From: Coriobacteriaceae bacterium
Lineage (GTDB): Bacteria; Actinomycetota; Coriobacteriia; Coriobacteriales; Atopobiaceae
NCBI GenBank assembly: GCA_004557505.1
Contig: SFGZ01000001.1
Coordinates: 62,001 to 126,000 of the forward strand
DNA: 64,000 nt
Reading direction: 5' to 3'
A program made the position numbers and the translations under genes. Positions 34,901 through 41,730 of the stretch are shown here, in pieces (the stretch's first letter is position 1; every line of letters starts with the position of its first letter). The notes below the pieces were generated by a model. The model was not told the DNA's origin. It made no database searches and was given only the letters and a program-made list of their open reading frames with translations.

Positions 34901-35395
34901 CACGTCCGTGTAGCCCATGCCCACGAGCAGCGGCGCCACGTCCTCGAAGGGGACCTCGTCTCCAACCGAGAAGGAGCTCGAGGCGAAGTAGCCCGAGCCC
35001 GCCGGCGGCACGCGGCGCAAAAGCGCCGGCGCCGACGTCACGACGACACAGCTCTCGCCCGCCGCCAGACGGGCGATCGCACGGCAGCGCACGCCGATGA
35101 CGGCATCGTCAGGGGCAGTCTCGGCCCAGGGGTGGTCGCGGCGGGCGGGGTAGCGCGCGACCACGTCCTGCCCCAGCCAGGCGGCAAGCGAGCGAGCCGT
35201 GCGATCCGCCGCCTCCTCTCCCGAGACAACCACCAGGCACGGCCGGGGATCGCGTGCCCAGAGGGCGGCGATCACCAGCGGCCGGGCGCTCTGGCCCACG
35301 GCAAGGGATGCGTCGTTGCCGCAGCCCAGCTCGTGGAGGAGCACTGCGAGCTCCGGCGCAGAGAGCAGCTGGCGAGAGACCCTGTTGATGAGCAT
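31925..35395 (-). CDS. mfd: Transcription-repair coupling factor
   Basis: An 1156-residue DNA translocase that removes RNA polymerase stalled at lesions and recruits UvrA. Domains in order: UvrB-homology region (1-350), RNA-polymerase-interacting domain with GDYVVHATHGIALF (about 480-600), RecG-like helicase with Walker A CGDVGFGKTEVALRA and DEEQRF box, motif VI region LKGRVGRGRTQAYAY, and the C-terminal TRCF domain. The start at 35395 (MLINRVSRQ) has AAGGAG upstream. It is a stand-alone housekeeping gene. Confidence 0.96.
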   Translation of the reverse strand: MLINRVSRQLLSAPELAVLLHELGCGNDASLAVGQSARPLVIAALWARDPRPCLVVVSGEEAADRTARSLAAWLGQDVVARYPARRDHPWAETAPDDAVIGVRCRAIARLAAGESCVVVTSAPALLRRVPPAGSGYFASSSFSVGDEVPFEDVAPLLVGMGYTDVGDAGDVAAPGAFHVHGDSVDVFPAQASSPVRIEFFGDEIDRVRRMVPSTGQTIGELDSVDVVPCREIALTTETVARAEKALYNRAHDNAKVAADLEAIRARSAQPSLEKYLPALYGATANPIEHISKDSLVVLAEPRALFDDCQRAMDDIAASASSARVSTDGLYTSPREMDFGRQQRLSLSSILRVGGSVTAELKVRQPNVAGADTKLVSVVRQLVNDNASVVFAAPDRGARESLELRLTDEHIPFAESLGSAAENAVPVTSPDANGSVVPLRRGSVTFTDAPVPAGIVVPSAHLGVLSVSDLTPRTARNQRRARRVDPTSVTFPFKPGDYVVHATHGIALFSQIVRQEVAGRMRDYFLLEYAGGDKLYVPLEQVDRITRYVGPDGSSPRLTRLNTADWSRATGKARRSAKKLAFDLVDLYTRRASVTGYAFSPDTPAQLDMESSFPYELTPDQASATADIKADMEARKPMDRLLCGDVGFGKTEVALRAAFKCCQDGKQVMVLCPTTILAEQHFETFFSRFSPFDLDVRVLSRFVTPAQQRQALEGFAAGTVNVLIGTHRLLSADVNPHDLGLVVIDEEQRFGVQHKEQLKNMREQVDVLTLSATPIPRTMQMAMSGVRDMSLIMTPPPGRLPVKVHVGEWDPDLVSAAIRSELERRGQVYYVSNRVTTIDDAVARVMEAAPEARVGVAHGKMSAREVEDVMLRFQEHEIDVLVATTIIESGIDNPRTNTLIIEDSQRLGLAQLYQLKGRVGRGRTQAYAYFMFPPTAPLTPEATDRLTAINEYQDLGSGMRIAMRDLEIRGAGSLMGAEQHGNLSSVGFDLFTQMLGEAVAEARGETAEVEVPEVTINLSADFYLAEEYMPQVDQRVLAYRRLAAATELSDVDALQRDLEESHGALPLAGRNLLDRARIRIRAQRLGCTSVSLVNGRLVYLGLVVPRKEALKLKERGALVYPKTRKLAYPFRAKQEEVMPAALGVLEEIGGGDEEDDA

Positions 35396-35556
35396 TGAGG
35401 CGGCTCCTTGGGAAACGACATCTGGTGGCCGGACGCCCACGTCACGGCCGAAGGACATGCAAAGCGGCCCGCGTGGCGCACACGCAGGCTTGTGATTGGC
35501 GGCGATTCACCGCGATTGTACCAGGTGACGGGACCAGGATCGAAGCGTCCTCGCAA

Positions 35557-35587
35557 ATGAGACAAAGGGACTGTCCCTTTGTCTCAT
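35557..35587. terminator. Perfect 15-bp palindrome overlapping the LicB-like stop codon
   Basis: ATGAGACAAAGGGAC (35557-35571) and GTCCCTTTGTCTCAT (35573-35587) pair perfectly around a single T. The stop codon of the transporter gene lies inside the right arm. It is likely the transcript end of the lic genes, although the T-run is short. Confidence 0.65.
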
Positions 35588-36528
35588 GCCGCGGCCTTCT
35601 CCCCGTGCCCAAAGAGGGCCTTCACGTCCGTTGCCGCCGTGATGGCGCCCAGGATGATGACAATGGCGCACACAACGCCGCGGACATCGGGCATCGACCC
35701 CAGAAGCAGGAGCGAGAAGGGAATGGCCCAGGCGGAGTACGTTATGTTGAGTGCCATGGCTCGTGAGGCGCCGAGGGCGGCAATAGCTTTGTAGTAGAAC
35801 AGGTACGACGCCGTACCCGAGAGGGCGGCGAGCGCAATGACGGGCATGGCGCTCGAGGTGAGTACGGCAACCGCGCTCGGCCAGCCACCCAGAAGCGGCA
35901 GGATGACCAGCGCGTACGTAAGGGCCGATGTGGTCTGACGAATCTGCATGGCGCACTCGTCGTCCACGCTCGCGTTGCGCAGGCCCCAGTCGATTACCAC
36001 GGCCTCGGTGCCCCAGCCAAGTACGCACACCAAGGCACCAGCGATGCCCATGGCCCAGCTCCCCGGAACGCCGTCCACGGGCGTCCATCCCAACACGGCC
36101 ACCGCAGCCAAGCACGCCGCAAGCCCCGCCCACTGGTAGGGACGCATGCGCTCCTTCAAGATAACAGTTGCAAGCGCCGCGCCGTAGGCAGGGAAGAAGG
36201 CCGAGATGGCTGCTGTGTAGGCGGGCCCAATGTTGTTGATGGCCAGCACGTAGCCCGTCATGCCCACCGGTCCGCCGATAAGAGCGGCGCCCACGATCAC
36301 CAGCCCGCTCTTGCTCCGAAGCGTGCGCCAGGTCTCGCCCAGCTTGCGGCGGATCCCCATGTAGGCAAACGAGAAGACCGCCGAGCTTGCGTCGTGAAGG
36401 AAGGTGCTGGTAAAGGCCGCCAGTGCGATTGCCTGCGGCGTTGCCGCAAAGGCAGGGTTGGCAAGCGCGATGCCGAGAATTACCGTGTCGAGCGCCCAGG
36501 TGAGTGCGGCGCCAAATCCATAAGGCAT
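35584..36528 (-). CDS. EamA/DMT-family transporter, LicB-like
   Basis: A 314-residue membrane protein with about ten helices in two EamA repeats. The N-terminus YGFGAALTWALDTVILGIAL and the INNIGPAYTAAISAFFPAYGAAL region resemble LicB, a choline importer of the drug/metabolite transporter superfamily. The neighbouring LicC-LicA fusion, 23 bases upstream on the same strand, strongly supports choline (or a related amino alcohol) as substrate. GAGGGG precedes the ATG at 36528. Confidence 0.85.
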   Translation of the reverse strand: MPYGFGAALTWALDTVILGIALANPAFAATPQAIALAAFTSTFLHDASSAVFSFAYMGIRRKLGETWRTLRSKSGLVIVGAALIGGPVGMTGYVLAINNIGPAYTAAISAFFPAYGAALATVILKERMRPYQWAGLAACLAAVAVLGWTPVDGVPGSWAMGIAGALVCVLGWGTEAVVIDWGLRNASVDDECAMQIRQTTSALTYALVILPLLGGWPSAVAVLTSSAMPVIALAALSGTASYLFYYKAIAALGASRAMALNITYSAWAIPFSLLLLGSMPDVRGVVCAIVIILGAITAATDVKALFGHGEKAAA

Positions 36529-36551
36529 GATTGACCCCTCTCAAAGCCTAC

Positions 36552-38312
36552 TTATGCAGCCAGGATGTCGTTCTTCTCGTACCACGAGAGAACCTTGTCA
36601 ACGTAGGTGACGGCGTAGCTCTTGTAGATGTCGAGCCACTCCCCCACGCCTGCGCCCTCGGCTTCCTTCTCGAGTGCCCAGACGTACCAGCACCAGCCAC
36701 CCAGGACCACGCGCGCCCAGAAGTGACGACGCTCGACCGGGGTGGCAGTGCGCCCAAAGTAGGCGTCGATGGCAGCGTTGGCCTGGTCTTCGTCGTATTG
36801 GGAGCAGATGATGAAGGTAGCCGTGTCGTTGCCCGGGTCGCCCATGCCGGCAAACTCCCAGTCAATCACGCTCATCGAGCCATCCTCGCCAATGAGGAAG
36901 TTGAGCGGCAGGTAGTCGTTGTGGCAGAAGCAAGCAGAAAAGCCCTCGTCGGAGGTGCAGTACTCGTTCAGGCGGGTGACCTTCTCGCGCAGCTTGTCGT
37001 AGCCGGGAACGTCGATGTCCCCATGGCCCTTGAGCAGGCGCTCATAACCTAGGCCATCCTTGTAGAAGTCGAACGTCGCGTCGATGTGTGCATCAGACTC
37101 GTGGAAGGTACGCGCAAGCCGCATGGCACGAGAGACCTCGCTCGCATCCAGCGGGTCGGCGTTTCTCGCGTTGGGGACAAAGCGCGAAATCTTCCATCCC
37201 TCTTCGGCGTTCTCGTAGATAAACGTGTGATCAATCCCCAGATCGTGCGCAACGGTGTTCGCGTCGCGCTCGGCGGTGCGATTGATGAACTTCTCGGTAC
37301 CCACGCCAGGGTGACGGTAGACGTACTCGTCCTCCCCCACCGCAAAGTGGAAGCTGAGGTTGGTGAGGCCGTTCTTGATGGGGTAGAAGCCGTGGAGCTG
37401 CGCGCGCTCGCACCCCAGGACGCTCGTGATGTTCTCGATGGCTGGACACTCGACCGTAGAGAGTGAGCTGGGGTCAAACTCCATTAGCTCGTCCACCGAG
37501 TCAAACTCCAGGACCTGGTCTGCCGGATAGCGGCGCATGTCCATCGAGAGGCAATCGAGGTTTCGAGCAAAGATGGCCTCCCAGAGCTTGTCGGCGTACC
37601 TCTCCTCGTAGGACGCTCCATGCACGATGCCATCAAGGATGCGCGCGAACACATTGGAGAAGGCCCGGTCAAAGTAGACGTGGCCGAGCATGGCCCACGC
37701 GTCCCTGCCGCCAACCGTCACAGAGGTGATGCGGTCCTCGCCGTCCACGCCAAGGCACCACTCGCCCGTGGGACCCTCCATGAAGACGGCGGAGTAGTAA
37801 GCACGGTAAACGTAGGTCTCAAAGGGATTCTCGACAAAGTAGTCGTCCGACGAGCAGATGTATGTGTTCCTCAGCTGGTCGTGAACAAGCCAGAGCGTCC
37901 AGTTGTTATTGCGCGCGGCATAGAGGTCGTTGGTCACCAGGCGAACGCCGTACTTCTCCGCAAGGTAGGCAAACTCGTCCGCGCGGTAGCCCACGACCAC
38001 GGTGATGTTGGTGATACCCACCTCGTGGAGCTGGCGAATCTGGCGTTCGATGAGAACCTCGCCGTTAACGCGCATGAGCCCCTTGGGACGCCAGTAAGAG
38101 ATGGGGACAAAGCGAGACGAGAGGCCAGCAGCCATGATGACCGCGCTCTCCACGCGGTAGGGCTCCAGCGCAGCGAGCCCAAGCTCGGTTATGGCAGCGC
38201 CGGAAACGAGCCCTATGCTGCGAAGCTTGTCAAGGGAGGCAGAGGCGCACGGCTCGACCGCGCTCGTGGCCAATGAACTCAGGATGTCGAACTCTTCTCG
38301 CGTGAGTGCCAT
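36552..38312 (-). CDS. Fused LicC-LicA: phosphocholine cytidylyltransferase / choline kinase with N-terminal HTH
   Basis: A 586-residue protein with three parts. Residues about 1-55 form a short winged-helix-like region (LTREEFDILSSLA). Residues about 57-290 are a nucleotidyltransferase with AVIMAAGLSSRFVPISYW and RPKGLMRVNGEVLIER. Residues about 300-586 are an aminoglycoside/choline kinase with CHNDYLPLNFLIG (catalytic Asp and Asn) and VIDWEFAGMGDPGND (metal Asp). Together they would convert choline to phosphocholine and then CDP-choline, the donor for decorating surface glycans. AAAGGA precedes the ATG at 38312. A LicD transferase, needed for the final step, is not in this window. Confidence 0.88.
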   Translation of the reverse strand: MALTREEFDILSSLATSAVEPCASASLDKLRSIGLVSGAAITELGLAALEPYRVESAVIMAAGLSSRFVPISYWRPKGLMRVNGEVLIERQIRQLHEVGITNITVVVGYRADEFAYLAEKYGVRLVTNDLYAARNNNWTLWLVHDQLRNTYICSSDDYFVENPFETYVYRAYYSAVFMEGPTGEWCLGVDGEDRITSVTVGGRDAWAMLGHVYFDRAFSNVFARILDGIVHGASYEERYADKLWEAIFARNLDCLSMDMRRYPADQVLEFDSVDELMEFDPSSLSTVECPAIENITSVLGCERAQLHGFYPIKNGLTNLSFHFAVGEDEYVYRHPGVGTEKFINRTAERDANTVAHDLGIDHTFIYENAEEGWKISRFVPNARNADPLDASEVSRAMRLARTFHESDAHIDATFDFYKDGLGYERLLKGHGDIDVPGYDKLREKVTRLNEYCTSDEGFSACFCHNDYLPLNFLIGEDGSMSVIDWEFAGMGDPGNDTATFIICSQYDEDQANAAIDAYFGRTATPVERRHFWARVVLGGWCWYVWALEKEAEGAGVGEWLDIYKSYAVTYVDKVLSWYEKNDILAA

Positions 38313-38428
38313 GGCAGATCCTTTGGACAAAAGTCAGGTTCAGGTAAAGGATGCTGCCAATCATAACTGAACACTTACATATAGATTAAGGAATTCCTCA
38401 AGTTGTTGAGAATTCTTGCAGTGAAAAA

Positions 38429-38462
38429 GTGCCGGGGGACGAAATCACAAGTCCCCCGGCAC
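38429..38462 (-). terminator. Intrinsic terminator after the acyltransferase gene
   Basis: A perfect 12-bp stem GTGCCGGGGGAC (38429-38440) with its complement (38451-38462) is followed on the minus strand by five T. It closes the transglutaminase-lipoprotein-acyltransferase unit and precedes the lic genes. Confidence 0.92.
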
Positions 38463-38488
38463 GAAAAGCGCAAGCTGATGCAGCGTGT

Positions 38489-39541
38489 CTAGACAATCTT
38501 CTTGATACCCGGCACGTGCGAGAGAAACCAGGAAATCGCCCAAGTAACGACAAGCACAATCGCGCTGAGCATAGCGAGCATGGAAAGTCCACCCGATTGA
38601 TAGGGGTTCATCTGCAGCACTCGGTAGATGTAGTAGATCACCAACACATGCAGCAGGTAGATGCCAAAGGACCGCTTGTCGATTGCCGGAAGCACGCGCG
38701 GGGCCTTCTCGGCATCTGTTCGCAACTGGTGGACAATCGAGAAGATACCCACGGCCTGCATGAGGACAAGAACGCTCGAGAAGCTGCCGGAAAGCGAACG
38801 AAGGGCCTCTATCTCCCCCTCAATGCCAAAGTACGTCGCAACAAGCAGCCCAACAGTACCCGCAATCACAAGCGCGATGCTTGCCCCCAGAGGAATCCTA
38901 ACCCGCTCGCTGTGGATAGCATACCCCAGGAACAGATAAAGCGGATAGACCGTATACACAAAGATGTAGGGGCCAAGCCCATCCTGCAGGAAGAAGTTGA
39001 TGGTTGGTACGAGCGCCTGGAACGCAGCATAAAGCCACAGGAGGTAGCGCAGCTCGGCATCCGAGCAGTGACGGCTTATCACTCGATAGATGGGCAGCAT
39101 GAGATACACGGCAATGAGCATGTACAGGTACCACATGTGCAGCCAGCTGCCATTAAAAAGCACGGCGCTAACCCATGAGCCGAGCAACGCGGGGATGCCA
39201 CCAGGCTGCGCGTCAACTACGAAGTCGAAGAGCGCAAACACGAATGAGAAGACCAGAAGTGCTCCAACGGCTCGCGGCAGATAGCGTCCAAAGACCCGAT
39301 CGGGTCCAAGACGCTTCTCGGGATTGAGCAGCAGCGCACCCGTAACCATCACAAAGCACGGCACTGCCCACAGCAGGCAGTTGCGAACAAGAATCGTCCC
39401 CAAGTAGGGGGCGCCGCCCGGCTGGAACAGTCGAGCGGCGCAATAGAACGTATGAAAGATCACGATGGCAACGCACGAGACCGCATGAAGCTCTGAGAAG
39501 TACGCGACTCTCTTCTCCTTCACAAGCTCCCCCTCATGCAT
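38489..39541 (-). CDS. Acyltransferase family 3 membrane protein
   Basis: A 350-residue integral membrane acyltransferase (OafA/YrhL family) with about ten helices. The N-terminal FSELHAVSCVAIVIFHTFY carries the family His-containing first helix. Such enzymes O-acetylate surface polysaccharides or peptidoglycan. Two starts compete: ATG at 39541, overlapping the lipoprotein stop but lacking a ribosome site, and GTG at 39523, preceded by GAGGGGGAG. I list the longer form. It follows the lipoprotein gene and ends at a strong terminator. Confidence 0.85.
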   Translation of the reverse strand: MHEGELVKEKRVAYFSELHAVSCVAIVIFHTFYCAARLFQPGGAPYLGTILVRNCLLWAVPCFVMVTGALLLNPEKRLGPDRVFGRYLPRAVGALLVFSFVFALFDFVVDAQPGGIPALLGSWVSAVLFNGSWLHMWYLYMLIAVYLMLPIYRVISRHCSDAELRYLLWLYAAFQALVPTINFFLQDGLGPYIFVYTVYPLYLFLGYAIHSERVRIPLGASIALVIAGTVGLLVATYFGIEGEIEALRSLSGSFSSVLVLMQAVGIFSIVHQLRTDAEKAPRVLPAIDKRSFGIYLLHVLVIYYIYRVLQMNPYQSGGLSMLAMLSAIVLVVTWAISWFLSHVPGIKKIV

Positions 39542-40446
39542 TAGTAGTGGGCAGCGGAGTCATCGTCAACGCAGCCGGCATCGGGGCTGCTCGTGCTCCC
39601 ACCCGAGTTGGACGAGCTGCTCGACGAGGAGCCCGAGCTGGACGAACCGGAGTTGGACGAGCTGCTCGACGAGGAGCCCGAGCTGGACTTGCTGCTGCTA
39701 GAGGAGCTGGAGCCCTTTGAGCTCGAGCTAGACGAGGAGGAAGAGGAGCCGGAGCCCTTTGAGCTCGTCGTAAAGGACGTGGTGTTCTTCTGGGACTGCG
39801 CCGACGCCGCCGCGTCTGCCTGGGCCTGCGCTTCGGCGTCTGCCTGGGCCTGAGCCTCGGCAGCGGCGTTCTGAAGCGCCTGGTAGATGCCCTGCTCGTC
39901 CGCCTGCGTGCTCACCGTGTCGGAGGAGCCGTCCAGCGTGTACTCGACATAGTAGACGGTGCCGTCGGTCTTGATGGCAAGGCTCTCCACGCTGTCCAGC
40001 GGGAACTCGTGGAGGTCGGCGACGGTACCATCCTCGAGGGTAATCTCCACTGCAATCGCGGGATACGTCAAAGTCCCGTCGGTAGACGCCTTTGAAACGG
40101 CATCGGGACGAGAGGAAAGATCAACGTACATCAAGCGCTCTTCGTCGGCAGCAAAGGAGTCGCCGTCAGCGAGGAGGTTGCTTCCCCACGCACCCTCGTC
40201 ATCGAACTTGTAGGTAATCGAGGTAATGGCCTTGCCGGTCTCGTTGGTGACGTCGACCTTGTAGACACCATCGGCATCCGATGCCGTACCGATGGTCTTG
40301 AGCTCGGGCTCAGGCTCGGCAGTGGTCTCCTCGGCTGGCTGCTCCTGCTGGGAATCGCTCTGTTGGCTGCTGCCGCATGCAGGCAGGACAATGAGGGCCG
40401 CCGCAGTAAGCGGAACCAGGAAAAGTCGCAGGATGTTTCTTCTCAT
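39541..40446 (-). CDS. Serine-rich lipoprotein of unknown function
   Basis: A 301-residue exported protein. Signal peptide RRNILRLFLVPLTAAALIV ends in the lipobox LPAC, so it should be lipid-anchored. After a Glu/Gln-rich linker comes a beta-rich domain (about 50-185) with KVDVTNETGKAITSITYKF, of a type seen in other coriobacterial surface proteins. Then come an Ala/Gln heptad-like stretch (about 190-220) and a Ser/Gly/Lys low-complexity tail of about 65 residues. The last residues PDAGCVDDDSAAHY include a lone Cys. Function unknown; the serine tail could be a glycosylated stalk. Confidence 0.8.
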   Translation of the reverse strand: MRRNILRLFLVPLTAAALIVLPACGSSQQSDSQQEQPAEETTAEPEPELKTIGTASDADGVYKVDVTNETGKAITSITYKFDDEGAWGSNLLADGDSFAADEERLMYVDLSSRPDAVSKASTDGTLTYPAIAVEITLEDGTVADLHEFPLDSVESLAIKTDGTVYYVEYTLDGSSDTVSTQADEQGIYQALQNAAAEAQAQADAEAQAQADAAASAQSQKNTTSFTTSSKGSGSSSSSSSSSSKGSSSSSSSKSSSGSSSSSSSNSGSSSSGSSSSSSSNSGGSTSSPDAGCVDDDSAAHY

Positions 40447-40479
40447 GGGGAACTCGTTTCTCTCGTCATATAACGAGGT

Positions 40480-41604
40480 TTAGGGCTGCATCGTGCGGTA
40501 GTTCTTGTAGACCCACTGGCCGCTGCCAGAAGCCCCGATCTTGGAGATGTCAAAGCCGTTGCGGTGCGTGCCGCCCTGGTAGCTGGCATCATAGACGCGG
40601 CCGTTGATCTCGACCCAAGAGTGGGCGTTGTACGTACCACGGCGGCTGAGAACGCCGCCGCTAATCTGAACGGCGTCATAGCCAAGGGTACGGGCGAGCG
40701 TGCAGAAGGTTCCCGCCATCACGTAGCAGTTGCCCTGTCCCTGCGAGACGCCCTTCAGGAAGTAGTGGCTCGAGGTCTGCCCACCGTTCTCCTCGTCATC
40801 GATATGGCGCATCACGGAGTAGTTGAACGCGGCCTTGAGATTCCAGCCAATGTCATCAAGGACGTTGGTGGCCTTAGCGGTTGCCTCGGTAGTCTCGGTA
40901 AGAGAACCGTCGCTGTTTGCGACGTACCACTTGCCGTCAAGATAATGCCCGCCTGACGCGAGCACATGGCCGTTGGACTCGGCGTAGTAGGTCTTTCCAC
41001 CCAGGGTGAACATGCCCTTGGCGGTGGTGCCATCATCGTTCACATAGAAAAGGCTGTCCTTGCCGCCAATCCACTGGGCACCCACGGCCTTGGCGGGCTG
41101 CTTGACGCCAGACCACGCCTCGCCCTCATAGTTCCAGCCAATGGAATCAAGGTAGTCGCGCTCGCTCGCGGAAGTGGTGTAGTGGTGAGTTCCCACGGTA
41201 GCGTAAGGGTTGAAGAGCCTGTACAGAGGCACCGCGTCTTCCTCGCTCAAGCTGTACCACGCCGTGCCCTCAGAATGCCACCCAAGGCTCACGAGGTTGT
41301 CGCGCTCCTCGGCAGACGTCGTGTAATGGTGATCGCCGCTGTATGGGTTGTAGAGACGGTAGACCTCCGTGTTGCCTTCGGAGTCATCCGGCGCCTCCCA
41401 GGCGATGCTCTCGTAGTACCAGCCCACGCTCGTCGTGCTCTTCACCTCATCCCATGAGGAGGTGTAGAGATGCTGCCCCGAATAGCGGTTATAGAGGCGA
41501 TAGATATTGTGGTAAACCAATCTGTCACCGAGCTTTTTCTTGTCTCTCCGCTGCCGCCCATCACACGAGCGCCACGGAGGAGGCCGGTCAACACGCAAGC
41601 GCAT
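40480..41604 (-). CDS. DUF5648/choline-binding-like/transglutaminase-like protein, lacking signal peptide
   Basis: A 374-residue frame. Residues about 30-165 hold three repeats of the YRLYNPYSGDHHYTTS type (DUF5648). Residues about 170-235 hold repeats such as GGKTYYAESNGHV and DGKWYVANSDGSL, close to choline- or wall-binding repeats. The C-terminal domain is transglutaminase-like with an intact triad: Cys in GQGNCYVMAG, His in YNAHSWVEI, Asp in VYDASYQ. The first 29 residues look like chance sequence, there is no signal peptide or clear ribosome site, and the upstream terminator ends only 36 bases before the start. It is probably a 5'-truncated remnant of a secreted wall protein, or uses a missed start. 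Confidence 0.65.
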   Translation of the reverse strand: MRLRVDRPPPWRSCDGRQRRDKKKLGDRLVYHNIYRLYNRYSGQHLYTSSWDEVKSTTSVGWYYESIAWEAPDDSEGNTEVYRLYNPYSGDHHYTTSAEERDNLVSLGWHSEGTAWYSLSEEDAVPLYRLFNPYATVGTHHYTTSASERDYLDSIGWNYEGEAWSGVKQPAKAVGAQWIGGKDSLFYVNDDGTTAKGMFTLGGKTYYAESNGHVLASGGHYLDGKWYVANSDGSLTETTEATAKATNVLDDIGWNLKAAFNYSVMRHIDDEENGGQTSSHYFLKGVSQGQGNCYVMAGTFCTLARTLGYDAVQISGGVLSRRGTYNAHSWVEINGRVYDASYQGGTHRNGFDISKIGASGSGQWVYKNYRTMQP

Positions 41605-41639
41605 CGACGCAATTCAAAGCGAGTGGGTGCCCGAAAGCG

Positions 41640-41673
41640 AGCAGGCGCCCGGGTTCATCCCCGGACGCCCGCT
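41640..41673 (-). terminator. Terminator of the glycogen operon
   Basis: A 14-bp stem (41640-41653 with 41660-41673, two G-U wobbles) with a six-base loop lies 58 bases past the last glg-operon gene. Only a weak CTTTC follows on the minus strand. Confidence 0.7.
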
Positions 41674-41730
41674 TTTCTCACCCTTCGACAATGCAGGGAG
41701 AGAGCTTGAGGGAGCCAACGGCCCTGAGGG

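Noticed and set aside
36552..38312. Aminoglycoside phosphotransferase (resistance gene)
   Set aside because: The kinase domain has the shared phosphotransferase motifs, but fusion to a nucleotidyltransferase and the neighbouring LicB-like transporter point to choline activation.
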